13,250 nt of DNA from an uncultured Ruminococcus sp. (GTDB lineage: Bacteria > Bacillota > Clostridia > Oscillospirales > Ruminococcaceae): assembly GCA_910579955.1 (NCBI GenBank), contig CAJTWE010000038.1, positions 1-13,250 of the forward strand, read 5' to 3'. Positions within the stretch are counted from its first letter, which is position 1. Every line of letters begins with the position of its first letter. Shown here piece after piece: positions 1 through 5,699 of the stretch. Under the pieces are notes generated by a model that did no database searches, had not been told where the DNA came from, and was given only the letters and a program-made list of their open reading frames with translations. The position numbers and the translations under genes are program-made.

Positions 1-8
1 CGTGGCAG

Positions 9-55
9 AGGTTCATTAGGGTGCTCTTGAAAACATCCTAAAATCTATTATACGA
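9..55 (+). repeat. Left arm of 47-bp perfect inverted repeat
   Basis: Positions 9-55 are the exact reverse complement of 13204-13250. If one base is skipped the match runs on to about position 60 (GAAGGAA here against GAGGAA on the other arm). The arm holds an imperfect internal dyad: TTAGGGTG at 16-23 and CATCCTAA at 34-41, separated by 10 bases. Such a nested dyad is what a recombinase or regulator binding site looks like. The arm stops just before the ribosome binding site of the first small ORF. Bases 1-8 lie outside the repeat as far as can be seen, but their counterpart would lie beyond the right edge. Confidence 0.95.
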
Positions 56-69
56 AGGAAGCCTTTGAG

Positions 70-189
70 ATGGCAGCAGAAATTCGAGGAATCCAGTTAG
101 CGGATTACTGTTTGTCATATAATGAGGAAACCGGAACTTACGAATATGATGAAAACTTAGAAGAAAGCATGGAGATGGGAGGAATATAA
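70..189 (+). CDS. Small hypothetical protein, 39 aa
   Basis: I do not recognise this family. The ATG at 70 is preceded by AAGGAA (55-60) at 9-base spacing, and the stop at 187-189 lies one base before the next gene, so it fits the operon. The product is acidic, with no membrane segment, and its second half is rich in Glu, Asp and Tyr. The same frame stays open upstream to a stop at 28-30 inside the inverted repeat, and the upstream residues (YTKEAFEM) also read like protein. The ORF could therefore be the tail of a longer gene cut by the repeat. Too short for the call to be firm. Confidence 0.5.
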   Translation: MAAEIRGIQLADYCLSYNEETGTYEYDENLEESMEMGGI

Positions 190-190
190 A

Positions 191-313
191 ATGCTATGGT
201 TCATATTAGGCATGTCAGTGGGAGGGGTGGTAGGATTACTGACAGCATCTATGATGTTTGCAGCAAAATATGCAGACGAAAAGCAACAGAAAAAGGAGGA
301 GAAAAATGGATAG
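191..313 (+). CDS. DUF3789-like small single-pass membrane protein, 40 aa
   Basis: The product starts MLWFILGMSVGGVVGLL. It has one Gly-rich hydrophobic helix at about residues 2-25, followed by a charged tail rich in Lys, Glu and Gln. This matches my recollection of DUF3789, a very short family common in Clostridial conjugative elements; its function is unknown. GGGAGG (178-183) lies 7 bases before the ATG. The gene starts one base after the preceding ORF and its 3' end overlaps the methyltransferase start by 8 bases, so translational coupling is likely. The family call is from memory of sequence character, not from a search. Confidence 0.7.
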   Translation: MLWFILGMSVGGVVGLLTASMMFAAKYADEKQQKKEEKNG

Positions 314-1121
314 TTTCATGAGTTGGGTCGGCGGTAAAAAGGCACTGCGAGATGCCATCATTGACCGTTTCCCCCTGTATTATGAGCGATACATCGAAGT
401 ATTCGGCGGTGCTGGATGGGTATTGTTCCGCAAGCCACTCGGACTAGATTTTGAAGTCTGGAACGACCGCAATAGCAATCTGACAAATCTGTATCGCTGT
501 GTACGAGAGCAGCCGGAAGCACTCAAAGAGAAGCTTCGCTATTGCCTGAATGCCAGAGAGGATTTCAATATTCTCACAGAATTGCACCAAAATCAGTCGC
601 TTTCGATGTTTCCCGATGTGGAACGTGCAGCAAAATTTTATCAACTGATTCGACTGAGCTATGCCAGTGGACTGGATAGTTTCGCTGCCCAGCCGCATTC
701 ATTCTGGAATGACTTTCCGCAGATTGACCTTGCATCACGCCGTTTGCAAAAGGTAGTTATCGAGAATAAAGACTTTGAAAAGCTGCTTGCCCATTATGAT
801 AGGGAAAGCAGCTTTTTCTATTGCGATCCGCCATATTTTGCAACGGAAAGTTATTACAAAGACGTTGGATTTACTGCAAATGACCACATCCGTCTGCGTG
901 ACGCACTGCTGAAATGCAAAGGGAAATTTCTGGTATCATATAATGATTGTTCAGAAATTCGTGAAATCTGGAGTCAGGAAGGCATTTTACTGGAGGAAAT
1001 CAGTCGTATGAATAACCTGGCACAGAGATATGACAGCGGTTGTCAGTATGCAGAGCTGTTAATTTCCAACTATAATACACATGAGAGAAAAGCGTCGGCA
1101 CAGCAGCTGACGCTTTTTTGA
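306..1121 (+). CDS. D12-class (Dam-like) DNA adenine-N6 methyltransferase
   Basis: Predicted 271-aa methyltransferase that transfers a methyl group from S-adenosylmethionine to adenine N6 in DNA. Seen: an N-terminal WVGGKKALRDAI segment, the SAM-binding FGGAG motif at 33-37 and the catalytic DPPY motif at 174-177, in the order typical of the D12/MTase alpha class (Dam, DpnM, phage T4 Dam). The length is normal for the family. The start is set at the ATG at 306 because AAGGAGGAG lies just before it; an in-frame ATG at 258 has no such site and falls inside the DUF3789-like gene. The protein ends in QQLTLF, resembling the beta-sliding-clamp-binding pentapeptide QL(S/D)LF. No restriction endonuclease is adjacent, so it is likely an orphan enzyme that protects transferred DNA or marks sites. 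The target sequence cannot be read from the gene. Confidence 0.93.
   Translation: MDSFMSWVGGKKALRDAIIDRFPLYYERYIEVFGGAGWVLFRKPLGLDFEVWNDRNSNLTNLYRCVREQPEALKEKLRYCLNAREDFNILTELHQNQSLSMFPDVERAAKFYQLIRLSYASGLDSFAAQPHSFWNDFPQIDLASRRLQKVVIENKDFEKLLAHYDRESSFFYCDPPYFATESYYKDVGFTANDHIRLRDALLKCKGKFLVSYNDCSEIREIWSQEGILLEEISRMNNLAQRYDSGCQYAELLISNYNTHERKASAQQLTLF
1088..1119 (+). terminator. Intrinsic terminator embedded in the 3' end of the methyltransferase gene
   Basis: AGCGTC (1091-1096) pairs with GACGCT (1109-1114). The stem extends inward through a G-U pair and two G-C pairs to a 6-base loop, and outward by three A-T pairs from AAA at 1088-1090. Six T residues run from 1114 to 1119. This is a canonical Rho-independent hairpin with a U tract. 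It overlaps the codons for the last residues (QQLTLF) and the first base of the stop codon. Translation through the end of the gene could compete with hairpin formation, so termination may be partial. Confidence 0.85.
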
Positions 1122-1137
1122 TAGATAGGAGGTTAAT

Positions 1138-1368
1138 ATGAGTGAAGAAAATCTTGTGACAGCATTTGCAACCGTAGAAAACGGAACAATTGTAATTCCA
1201 AAAGTGTATCTGCCGGATGGTATTTCACTGAAAGCAGAACTGCACCTGGGAAAATCGCTGGAAATTGCGTTCTTTCCAGATGAACCTGACGATGTCTGTG
1301 AACAGTACGCAGATTGTCAGCATTGTCCACAGTACAATCACTGTAAATATGAACTTGAAAACGCTTAA
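1138..1368 (+). CDS. Small Cys-cluster protein, 76 aa, function unknown
   Basis: A perfect AGGAGG (1127-1132) lies 5 bases before the ATG. I do not recognise the family. The first 45 residues look like a small beta-rich domain (FATVENGTIVIPKVYLPDG). The C-terminus carries four cysteines at 54, 60, 63 and 69 (C-x5-C-x2-C-x5-C) with two histidines nearby, so it may bind a metal or iron-sulfur cluster; that is inference. There is no signal peptide or membrane helix, so the product is probably cytoplasmic. It lies between the methyltransferase terminator and the surface adhesin gene, 19 bases upstream of the latter's ATG, and is the first gene after the terminator. Confidence 0.75.
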   Translation: MSEENLVTAFATVENGTIVIPKVYLPDGISLKAELHLGKSLEIAFFPDEPDDVCEQYADCQHCPQYNHCKYELENA

Positions 1369-1387
1369 TTTGAAAGGAAAAAGAAAA

Positions 1388-2917
1388 ATGAAAACAATAT
1401 TGAAAAAAATGACTGCTTTATTCGCAACTGCTCTGATTCTGCTGACAGCATTGCCTGTTTCCGCCTCTGCACAAAGCAGAATTCAGATTGAAAATGCTGA
1501 TGTCTTTGGTACGACACAAGAAATTGTAATCGGTGACGGATTGTTTATCGATCACCGAAACTACTGGTGTATGATGCACACAACGGACAGTATGCGTGCT
1601 GTGTACTGCCTGGAACCTGGAAGAAGCGTGTCCAGCGGTGATGTCTATGAAACAGATGATACTTACAGTTATCTCGACTGCGTGCAGAATCCTACGCTGA
1701 CCAGTGCAGAAATTCAGCAGCTTCTCAAGCGTGTATTTCAGCATGCCTATACCGGAAATCTAGACACAACAGAATCCTACTTTCAGTACGTGGCAACTCA
1801 GCTTCTGGTTTGGGAAGTAGTAGTGGGACAGCGTGATATGAATTTTGAATTGGCAGACAATGGTTATGATTCTGTGTCTCTTGTGCTGACCTGTTTTGAA
1901 AACAGCTATGCTGCGGATAAGGTGGGAAAATATTATCTTCAGTATGAGGAAGCAATCAAAAACCACAATGAATCGGTCAGTTTTGCTTATTCATCAGAAT
2001 ATGAGGCAGAGGAATTTACTGTAGAAGCGGATGAAAATAACCTGTATACTTTCACTGATGATAATGCTGTTTTATCGCAGTTTAAAGTGACTGTTATGAA
2101 CGGACAGGTCATTGAATTGACTGACAGCACATTACAAATTCAAGTAGATACCGGAGAAACAGCATGGATTACCATGACAGCGAAGAATGATGGTATTGGA
2201 TTTATTACACTGGCACTCGAATCTCATCAGACACTTGCGGAACTTTGTGCAGATACGCCGATTTATTATGCAGCGGTAAAGGCGGCTCCCATTGTTACAA
2301 CGGAAACAACGACTACTACTATGACCACAGAAACGACTTCAGCTGCAACAACGACTTCCACATCTTCAGAAGTCACTACGACTACGACTGAAACCACACT
2401 ATCAACTACTACCACTCAGACAACCAATTCTTCATCACAAACAACACCTGCTACAACAACTTCTACAACACAAGCAACCACATCGCAGACTACGCCAATT
2501 ACAACCACAACAGAACAAATGACAAGCACTACGACGACTACTTCAATGCTGCAAACTACTACAACAACATCAGCAGTGCAAACAACAGTGACTTCATCAG
2601 AAAGTACATCTACAACAACCAATGTCACACCTGAAACCACTATCATCAGCACAGAAATGACAACAGAAATCACAAAAAATACAACTACAACTGCTATTAG
2701 TACCGTTACAAGTGCAGGTACAACTGTAACATCCACAACTACTGGAACAGGAAAAACGATTCCGAGTGCGCCGAATGTTCCCAAGCAGGATACTCCAAGC
2801 ACGGGTGATGAACGCACCGGTGTTCTGCCGCTTGTGTTTGCTGGAATGGGAATTGCATTGATTGCAGGAGTTCTGTTTTTAGATAAAAAGGTACATTCTC
2901 ATGAAGAAAAAAAGTAA
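1388..2917 (+). CDS. Thioester-domain (TQXA-type) wall-anchored surface adhesin, Thr-rich
   Basis: Predicted 509-aa secreted protein. Seen: a signal peptide at about residues 1-28 (KKMTALFATALILLTALPVSASA); a domain with Cys74 in VYCLEPG and Gln138 in ATQLLVWE; a Thr/Ser-rich stalk from about residue 301 to 455; a wall-sorting region with TPSTGD at 469-474, a hydrophobic helix and a basic tail. Known: in thioester domains of Gram-positive adhesins the Cys and the TQ glutamine form an internal thioester that bonds covalently to target amines, and x-P-x-T-G motifs are cut by sortases. The start at 1388 is chosen because AAGGAA (1374-1379) and the signal peptide follow from it; an earlier in-frame ATG at 1265 would overlap the previous gene. 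The sortase gene overlaps its 3' end by 17 bases and is the likely anchoring enzyme. Role inferred: contact with host or mating partner. Confidence 0.85.
   Translation: MKTILKKMTALFATALILLTALPVSASAQSRIQIENADVFGTTQEIVIGDGLFIDHRNYWCMMHTTDSMRAVYCLEPGRSVSSGDVYETDDTYSYLDCVQNPTLTSAEIQQLLKRVFQHAYTGNLDTTESYFQYVATQLLVWEVVVGQRDMNFELADNGYDSVSLVLTCFENSYAADKVGKYYLQYEEAIKNHNESVSFAYSSEYEAEEFTVEADENNLYTFTDDNAVLSQFKVTVMNGQVIELTDSTLQIQVDTGETAWITMTAKNDGIGFITLALESHQTLAELCADTPIYYAAVKAAPIVTTETTTTTMTTETTSAATTTSTSSEVTTTTTETTLSTTTTQTTNSSSQTTPATTTSTTQATTSQTTPITTTTEQMTSTTTTTSMLQTTTTTSAVQTTVTSSESTSTTTNVTPETTIISTEMTTEITKNTTTTAISTVTSAGTTVTSTTTGTGKTIPSAPNVPKQDTPSTGDERTGVLPLVFAGMGIALIAGVLFLDKKVHSHEEKK
2295..2750 (+). repeat. 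Low-complexity Thr-codon tract (ACA/ACT/ACG/ACC-rich)
   Basis: This stretch encodes the adhesin stalk, about 150 residues dominated by Thr with Ser, Glu, Gln and Ala. All four Thr codons are mixed, so it is not a simple tandem nucleotide repeat and should be less prone to slippage than a pure repeat. Such stalks are usually extended and often O-glycosylated, and they lift the binding domain away from the wall. It leaves a long Val-rich open frame on the opposite strand, which is a composition artefact. Confidence 0.9.
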
Positions 2918-3869
2918 GATTCTGCTGATTTTGCTTGGCGTTTTACTGATTGGAATAGGATTGTTTTTGCAGTGTAAAGATGATGTGCAGCAGTATTTTG
3001 TGGAACAGGAACTGTCTGCTTATGCACCCGATCTGAATATGTTTGCAGGTCTGGAGGATAAAATTCCTCCACTGCAAACGACTTCTTCCATAGTCATAGG
3101 AACAGAAAAAGTAACGCAATTCAGCCAGATTTCAGACTTGGATGAACCACAGAAAACGCTGATTACAACTTCTGACGATGTATTAGATAATAATACAACA
3201 TCAAGGCTCGTTTCAGAGAGCATTCCAAAATCACAGGCTACTAAAAAAGTTCAAAGATTAACGACCACAACAGTCATGCAAAATGAAAATACAAATGTTG
3301 CTGATGAATCCGACACATACATTGTGGAGGAAATTCAGGAGATTCCAGATAATGATACGGACGATATTGGCTGGCTGTACCTTCCAGATACGAATATCAA
3401 TTACCCGGTTATGTATTCTGGTGACAATGATTTTTATTTGCACCGAACCTTTGACGGCAGTTATCTGTATGCTGGTTCAATTTTCATGGACGGAAGGTGC
3501 AGTCCTGACTTTTCGGGGACGGTTAGCATTCTGTATGGGCATCACATGAACAATGGTAGTATGTTTGCAGATGTGGAAAAGTTCATGAATGTAGCATATA
3601 TGCAGTCCCATCCCTATGGGTGGATATTCACGCCGAACGCAACATATTGTGTGCAGTTCTTCTTCGCAGCAAGAGTTGAACCTACAGATGCCATTTATGC
3701 AACAGGGCTTTCACAGGCGCAGCGTATGGCTTTGCTGAAAGAAAAATCATCTGTCTGGCTAGAAACAGATGTATCAGAATCAGATAAATTGCTGATGATG
3801 TCGACCTGTTCCACGGCAGGAAAAAATTTGCGTGTTGTTGTGACTGGAAAGTTAATTCAAATAGAATGA
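2901..3869 (+). CDS. Class B-like sortase
   Basis: Predicted 322-aa membrane-anchored transpeptidase that would cleave the sorting motif of a surface protein and join it to the cell wall or to a pilin. Seen: an N-terminal membrane helix at about residues 6-24; a long polar linker to about residue 150 containing Thr runs; then the sortase fold with YGHHM (catalytic His at 214), STC (Cys303) and Arg311 in the LRVVV strand, giving the complete His-Cys-Arg set. The spacing and the YGHHMNNGSMFADV segment are most like class B sortases of Clostridial conjugative elements. The ATG at 2901 lies inside the end of the adhesin gene, so translation is probably coupled. The adhesin, with TPSTGD, is the obvious substrate. 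The linker is longer than in a minimal sortase. Confidence 0.92.
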   Translation: MKKKSKILLILLGVLLIGIGLFLQCKDDVQQYFVEQELSAYAPDLNMFAGLEDKIPPLQTTSSIVIGTEKVTQFSQISDLDEPQKTLITTSDDVLDNNTTSRLVSESIPKSQATKKVQRLTTTTVMQNENTNVADESDTYIVEEIQEIPDNDTDDIGWLYLPDTNINYPVMYSGDNDFYLHRTFDGSYLYAGSIFMDGRCSPDFSGTVSILYGHHMNNGSMFADVEKFMNVAYMQSHPYGWIFTPNATYCVQFFFAARVEPTDAIYATGLSQAQRMALLKEKSSVWLETDVSESDKLLMMSTCSTAGKNLRVVVTGKLIQIE

Positions 3870-3882
3870 TGAGGTGATAGAT

Positions 3883-4215
3883 ATGAAATGGAAAAAGATT
3901 TTGCCCATTGTACTGACTGTGATGGTTATGATAACGTTTTGCAGTCTGACTGCATTCGCAGGTGGCGAAGTGGCAAATGCAGTGGAAAATACATGGAATG
4001 CAGCAAAAGGACAGATTCGCACGATTGTGGATAATGTAGTGTTTCCGGTGATTGATGTGATTCTGGCAATTTTGCTGTTTGTTAAGCTTGGAATGTTATA
4101 CAGCGATTACCGTAAGCACGGTCAGATGGAATGGACAGCACCAGCGATTTTGTTTGGTTGTCTGATTTTCACGCTAACTGCGCCTTTGTATCTTTGGAGT
4201 ATCGTCGGTATGTAA
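3883..4215 (+). CDS. Small pilin-like (VirB2/TrbC-type) membrane protein, 110 aa
   Basis: Seen: a signal peptide at about residues 1-26 ending in AFA, then a short amphipathic segment, a membrane helix at about 52-73, a polar turn (YSDYRKHGQMEW) and a second helix at about 85-107. This signal-plus-two-helix layout and size are those of VirB2/TrbC-type subunits of type IV secretion systems. It may correspond to the DUF3852 group found in Clostridial elements, a call from memory. The start is the ATG at 3883, with GAGGTG (3871-3876) upstream; an in-frame GTG at 3874 falls inside that ribosome binding site. The gene follows the sortase by 13 bases. It could instead be a structural membrane component rather than a polymerising pilin. 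Confidence 0.65.
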   Translation: MKWKKILPIVLTVMVMITFCSLTAFAGGEVANAVENTWNAAKGQIRTIVDNVVFPVIDVILAILLFVKLGMLYSDYRKHGQMEWTAPAILFGCLIFTLTAPLYLWSIVGM

Positions 4216-4250
4216 CCTACTTTTCTTTTTGCTGAAAAAAGAAAAGCAGG
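4216..4250 (+). other. AT-rich intergenic hairpin
   Basis: CTTTTCTTTTT (4220-4230) pairs perfectly with AAAAAGAAAAG (4236-4246) around a 5-base loop. After one A/C mismatch, CCT (4216-4218) pairs with AGG (4248-4250). The hairpin begins immediately after the stop codon of the pilin-like gene, in the 92-base gap before the primase-like gene, which is the longest gap inside the operon. No T tract follows on the + strand, so it is not a classic terminator. It could protect or process the message or weakly attenuate it. Confidence 0.6.
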
Positions 4251-4307
4251 CAAAAGAAAACAGATATCACCATTTGGCGGATTTTACTTATGAAATGAGG
4301 TGAAAAT

Positions 4308-5699
4308 ATGGCATATATACCATTTACAGAGGAAGAAAAAATGATAGCAAATAGTGTGAATTTGCCCGAATTTCTGCGCAGAAACGGCGAAAAGCTGGAG
4401 CGTGCCGGTCGGGAATACAAGCTGATTTACACAGACGGCAGCGGTCAGCACGACAGCATTACTCTGCGTGACAACACCTGGTTTGACCATAAAAATCAGG
4501 TCGGCGGCGGTGCAGTCAAGTTTGTGCAGATGTTCTATGGAAAATCTTTTCCAGAATCTGTGCAAATACTGCTAAGTGGTGAAAATGTCATCCGCAGTCC
4601 GCCAGCTACTTTGGAAATTGCAAAAGAGAAAAAAGAGTTTGCACTGCCGGAAGCGAATTCCAATATGCACAGAGTGTTTGCATATCTCATTCATCAGCGG
4701 TGTATTTCTCCTGAAATTATCGCATTTTTTGCAAAGCAACACACACTGTACGAGGAGAAAAATCATCACAATGCAGTGTTTGTAGGACTGAATAAGGATG
4801 GTATACCGAGGCAAGCTCACATGCGGTCAACTTCTACTTATGGAAAAAGTTTTCGTATCACCTGTGAAGGTTCTGATACAAGATACAGTTTTGCACATTT
4901 CGGAAAATCAAACAAACTTTTTGTGTTTGAAGCACCTATTGATTTGCTCAGTTACCTGACGCTGCATCCAGAAGATTGGCAGGAACATAGCTATCTTGCC
5001 CTGAACGGTGTGCATGAAAATGCCCTGGTGCAGGCACTTTCTGATTATCCGAATCTTACATCTGTGCATCTTTGCCTTGATCATGATGTTGGCGGCATCG
5101 AAGCAGCTGATCGATTGACAGACCAACTGAAAGAACTTGGATATACAGATATTGTGCAGAAATTCCCAGAGAAGAAAGATTGGAATGAGGTTCTCAAAGA
5201 TAAAAATGGTATGGAATCGCTTCCTTCTATTTCGCATCCAAGAAAGAACTATTACCTGCAAACTGTATCTGGTTTACAATATTATCCCTGTCGATTAGAA
5301 CAGTTAAAAAATCGAATTTCTGCAACTGTGCAGCATGGACAATATCTCTATCTTGCGGAGTATGCACTGGCTGGTGCAGCATTTTTTCTTGCTCCAAAAG
5401 AGCCAAAACAGGCATTTGAAAAGCTGCGCAGCAAACTGAAAAGAGACTACAAGCCTTATACAGATAAGGCTGGATTTCACGCAAAATCAAACAATTTGCA
5501 TAATCAGAGCAAAGTTGTTTTACAGGATTTGAAGCAGACTGCTCGCACCAGAGAACAGATTTTGCAGACCGCAAAAATGTTGTATGATTTGTCAGACTAT
5601 GCGGTTCGATGCGAAGTGGAATTGCAGCTGCAAACGCCTGTGCAAATAGAAAAAATCGAAGAAATGGAGGAAAGTCAGTGTATGAAACAACAAATTTAA
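4308..5699 (+). CDS. Toprim primase-like protein (CHC2-like without Zn ligands, DUF3991/Toprim type)
   Basis: Predicted 463-aa cytoplasmic protein. Seen: an N-terminal domain (to about residue 90) with the layout of a primase zinc finger, including WFDHKNQVGGGAVKFV at 58-73 and SFPESVQILL after it. The cysteines that bind zinc in bacterial DnaG are absent. A Toprim domain follows, with the acidic residue in FEAPID (E208) and the DHD pair in LCLDHDVGG (D258, D260), which bind metal ions in primases and topoisomerases. The C-terminal part is charged and helical. GAGGTG (4297-4302) precedes the ATG. Known: DUF3991/Toprim proteins are frequent in Firmicute conjugative elements. Inferred: it primes or otherwise processes the transferred strand; polymerase activity is not shown. 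Confidence 0.82.
   Translation: MAYIPFTEEEKMIANSVNLPEFLRRNGEKLERAGREYKLIYTDGSGQHDSITLRDNTWFDHKNQVGGGAVKFVQMFYGKSFPESVQILLSGENVIRSPPATLEIAKEKKEFALPEANSNMHRVFAYLIHQRCISPEIIAFFAKQHTLYEEKNHHNAVFVGLNKDGIPRQAHMRSTSTYGKSFRITCEGSDTRYSFAHFGKSNKLFVFEAPIDLLSYLTLHPEDWQEHSYLALNGVHENALVQALSDYPNLTSVHLCLDHDVGGIEAADRLTDQLKELGYTDIVQKFPEKKDWNEVLKDKNGMESLPSISHPRKNYYLQTVSGLQYYPCRLEQLKNRISATVQHGQYLYLAEYALAGAAFFLAPKEPKQAFEKLRSKLKRDYKPYTDKAGFHAKSNNLHNQSKVVLQDLKQTARTREQILQTAKMLYDLSDYAVRCEVELQLQTPVQIEKIEEMEESQCMKQQI
5666..5670 (+). promoter_or_regulatory. Ribosome binding site fixing the GTG start of the coupling protein
   Basis: GGAGG lies 7 bases before a GTG at 5678 in the coupling-protein frame. It sits inside the last codons of the primase-like gene. 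An upstream in-frame ATG at 5609 has no comparable site and would add 23 basic residues encoded within the primase gene. Confidence 0.75.

Noticed and set aside
27..54. Possible promoter in the left repeat arm (TTGAAA at 27-32, TATACG at 49-54, 16-bp spacing)
   Set aside because: The start point would fall after the AAGGAA ribosome binding site of the first ORF, and the -10 match is weak. It cannot be called without transcript data.
258..305. N-terminal extension of the methyltransferase from an ATG at 258
   Set aside because: The extra 16 residues are encoded within the DUF3789-like gene, have no ribosome binding site, and precede the family's normal N-terminus.
1040..1076. TTGTCA (1040-1045) and TATAAT (1071-1076) near the end of the methyltransferase gene as a promoter for the downstream genes
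   Set aside because: Spacing is 25 bp, too long for a sigma-70-type promoter, and the transcript would meet the terminator at once.
2295..2750. CRISPR-like or tandem repeat array in the Thr-rich tract
   Set aside because: There is no fixed repeat unit or spacing; it is only codon-level low complexity in a coding stalk.
2416..2817. 133-codon minus-strand ORF, Val-rich, opposite the adhesin stalk
   Set aside because: It is the complement of the Thr-codon tract: ACN on one strand gives NGT and Val-rich shadows on the other. No ribosome binding site and no recognisable domain.
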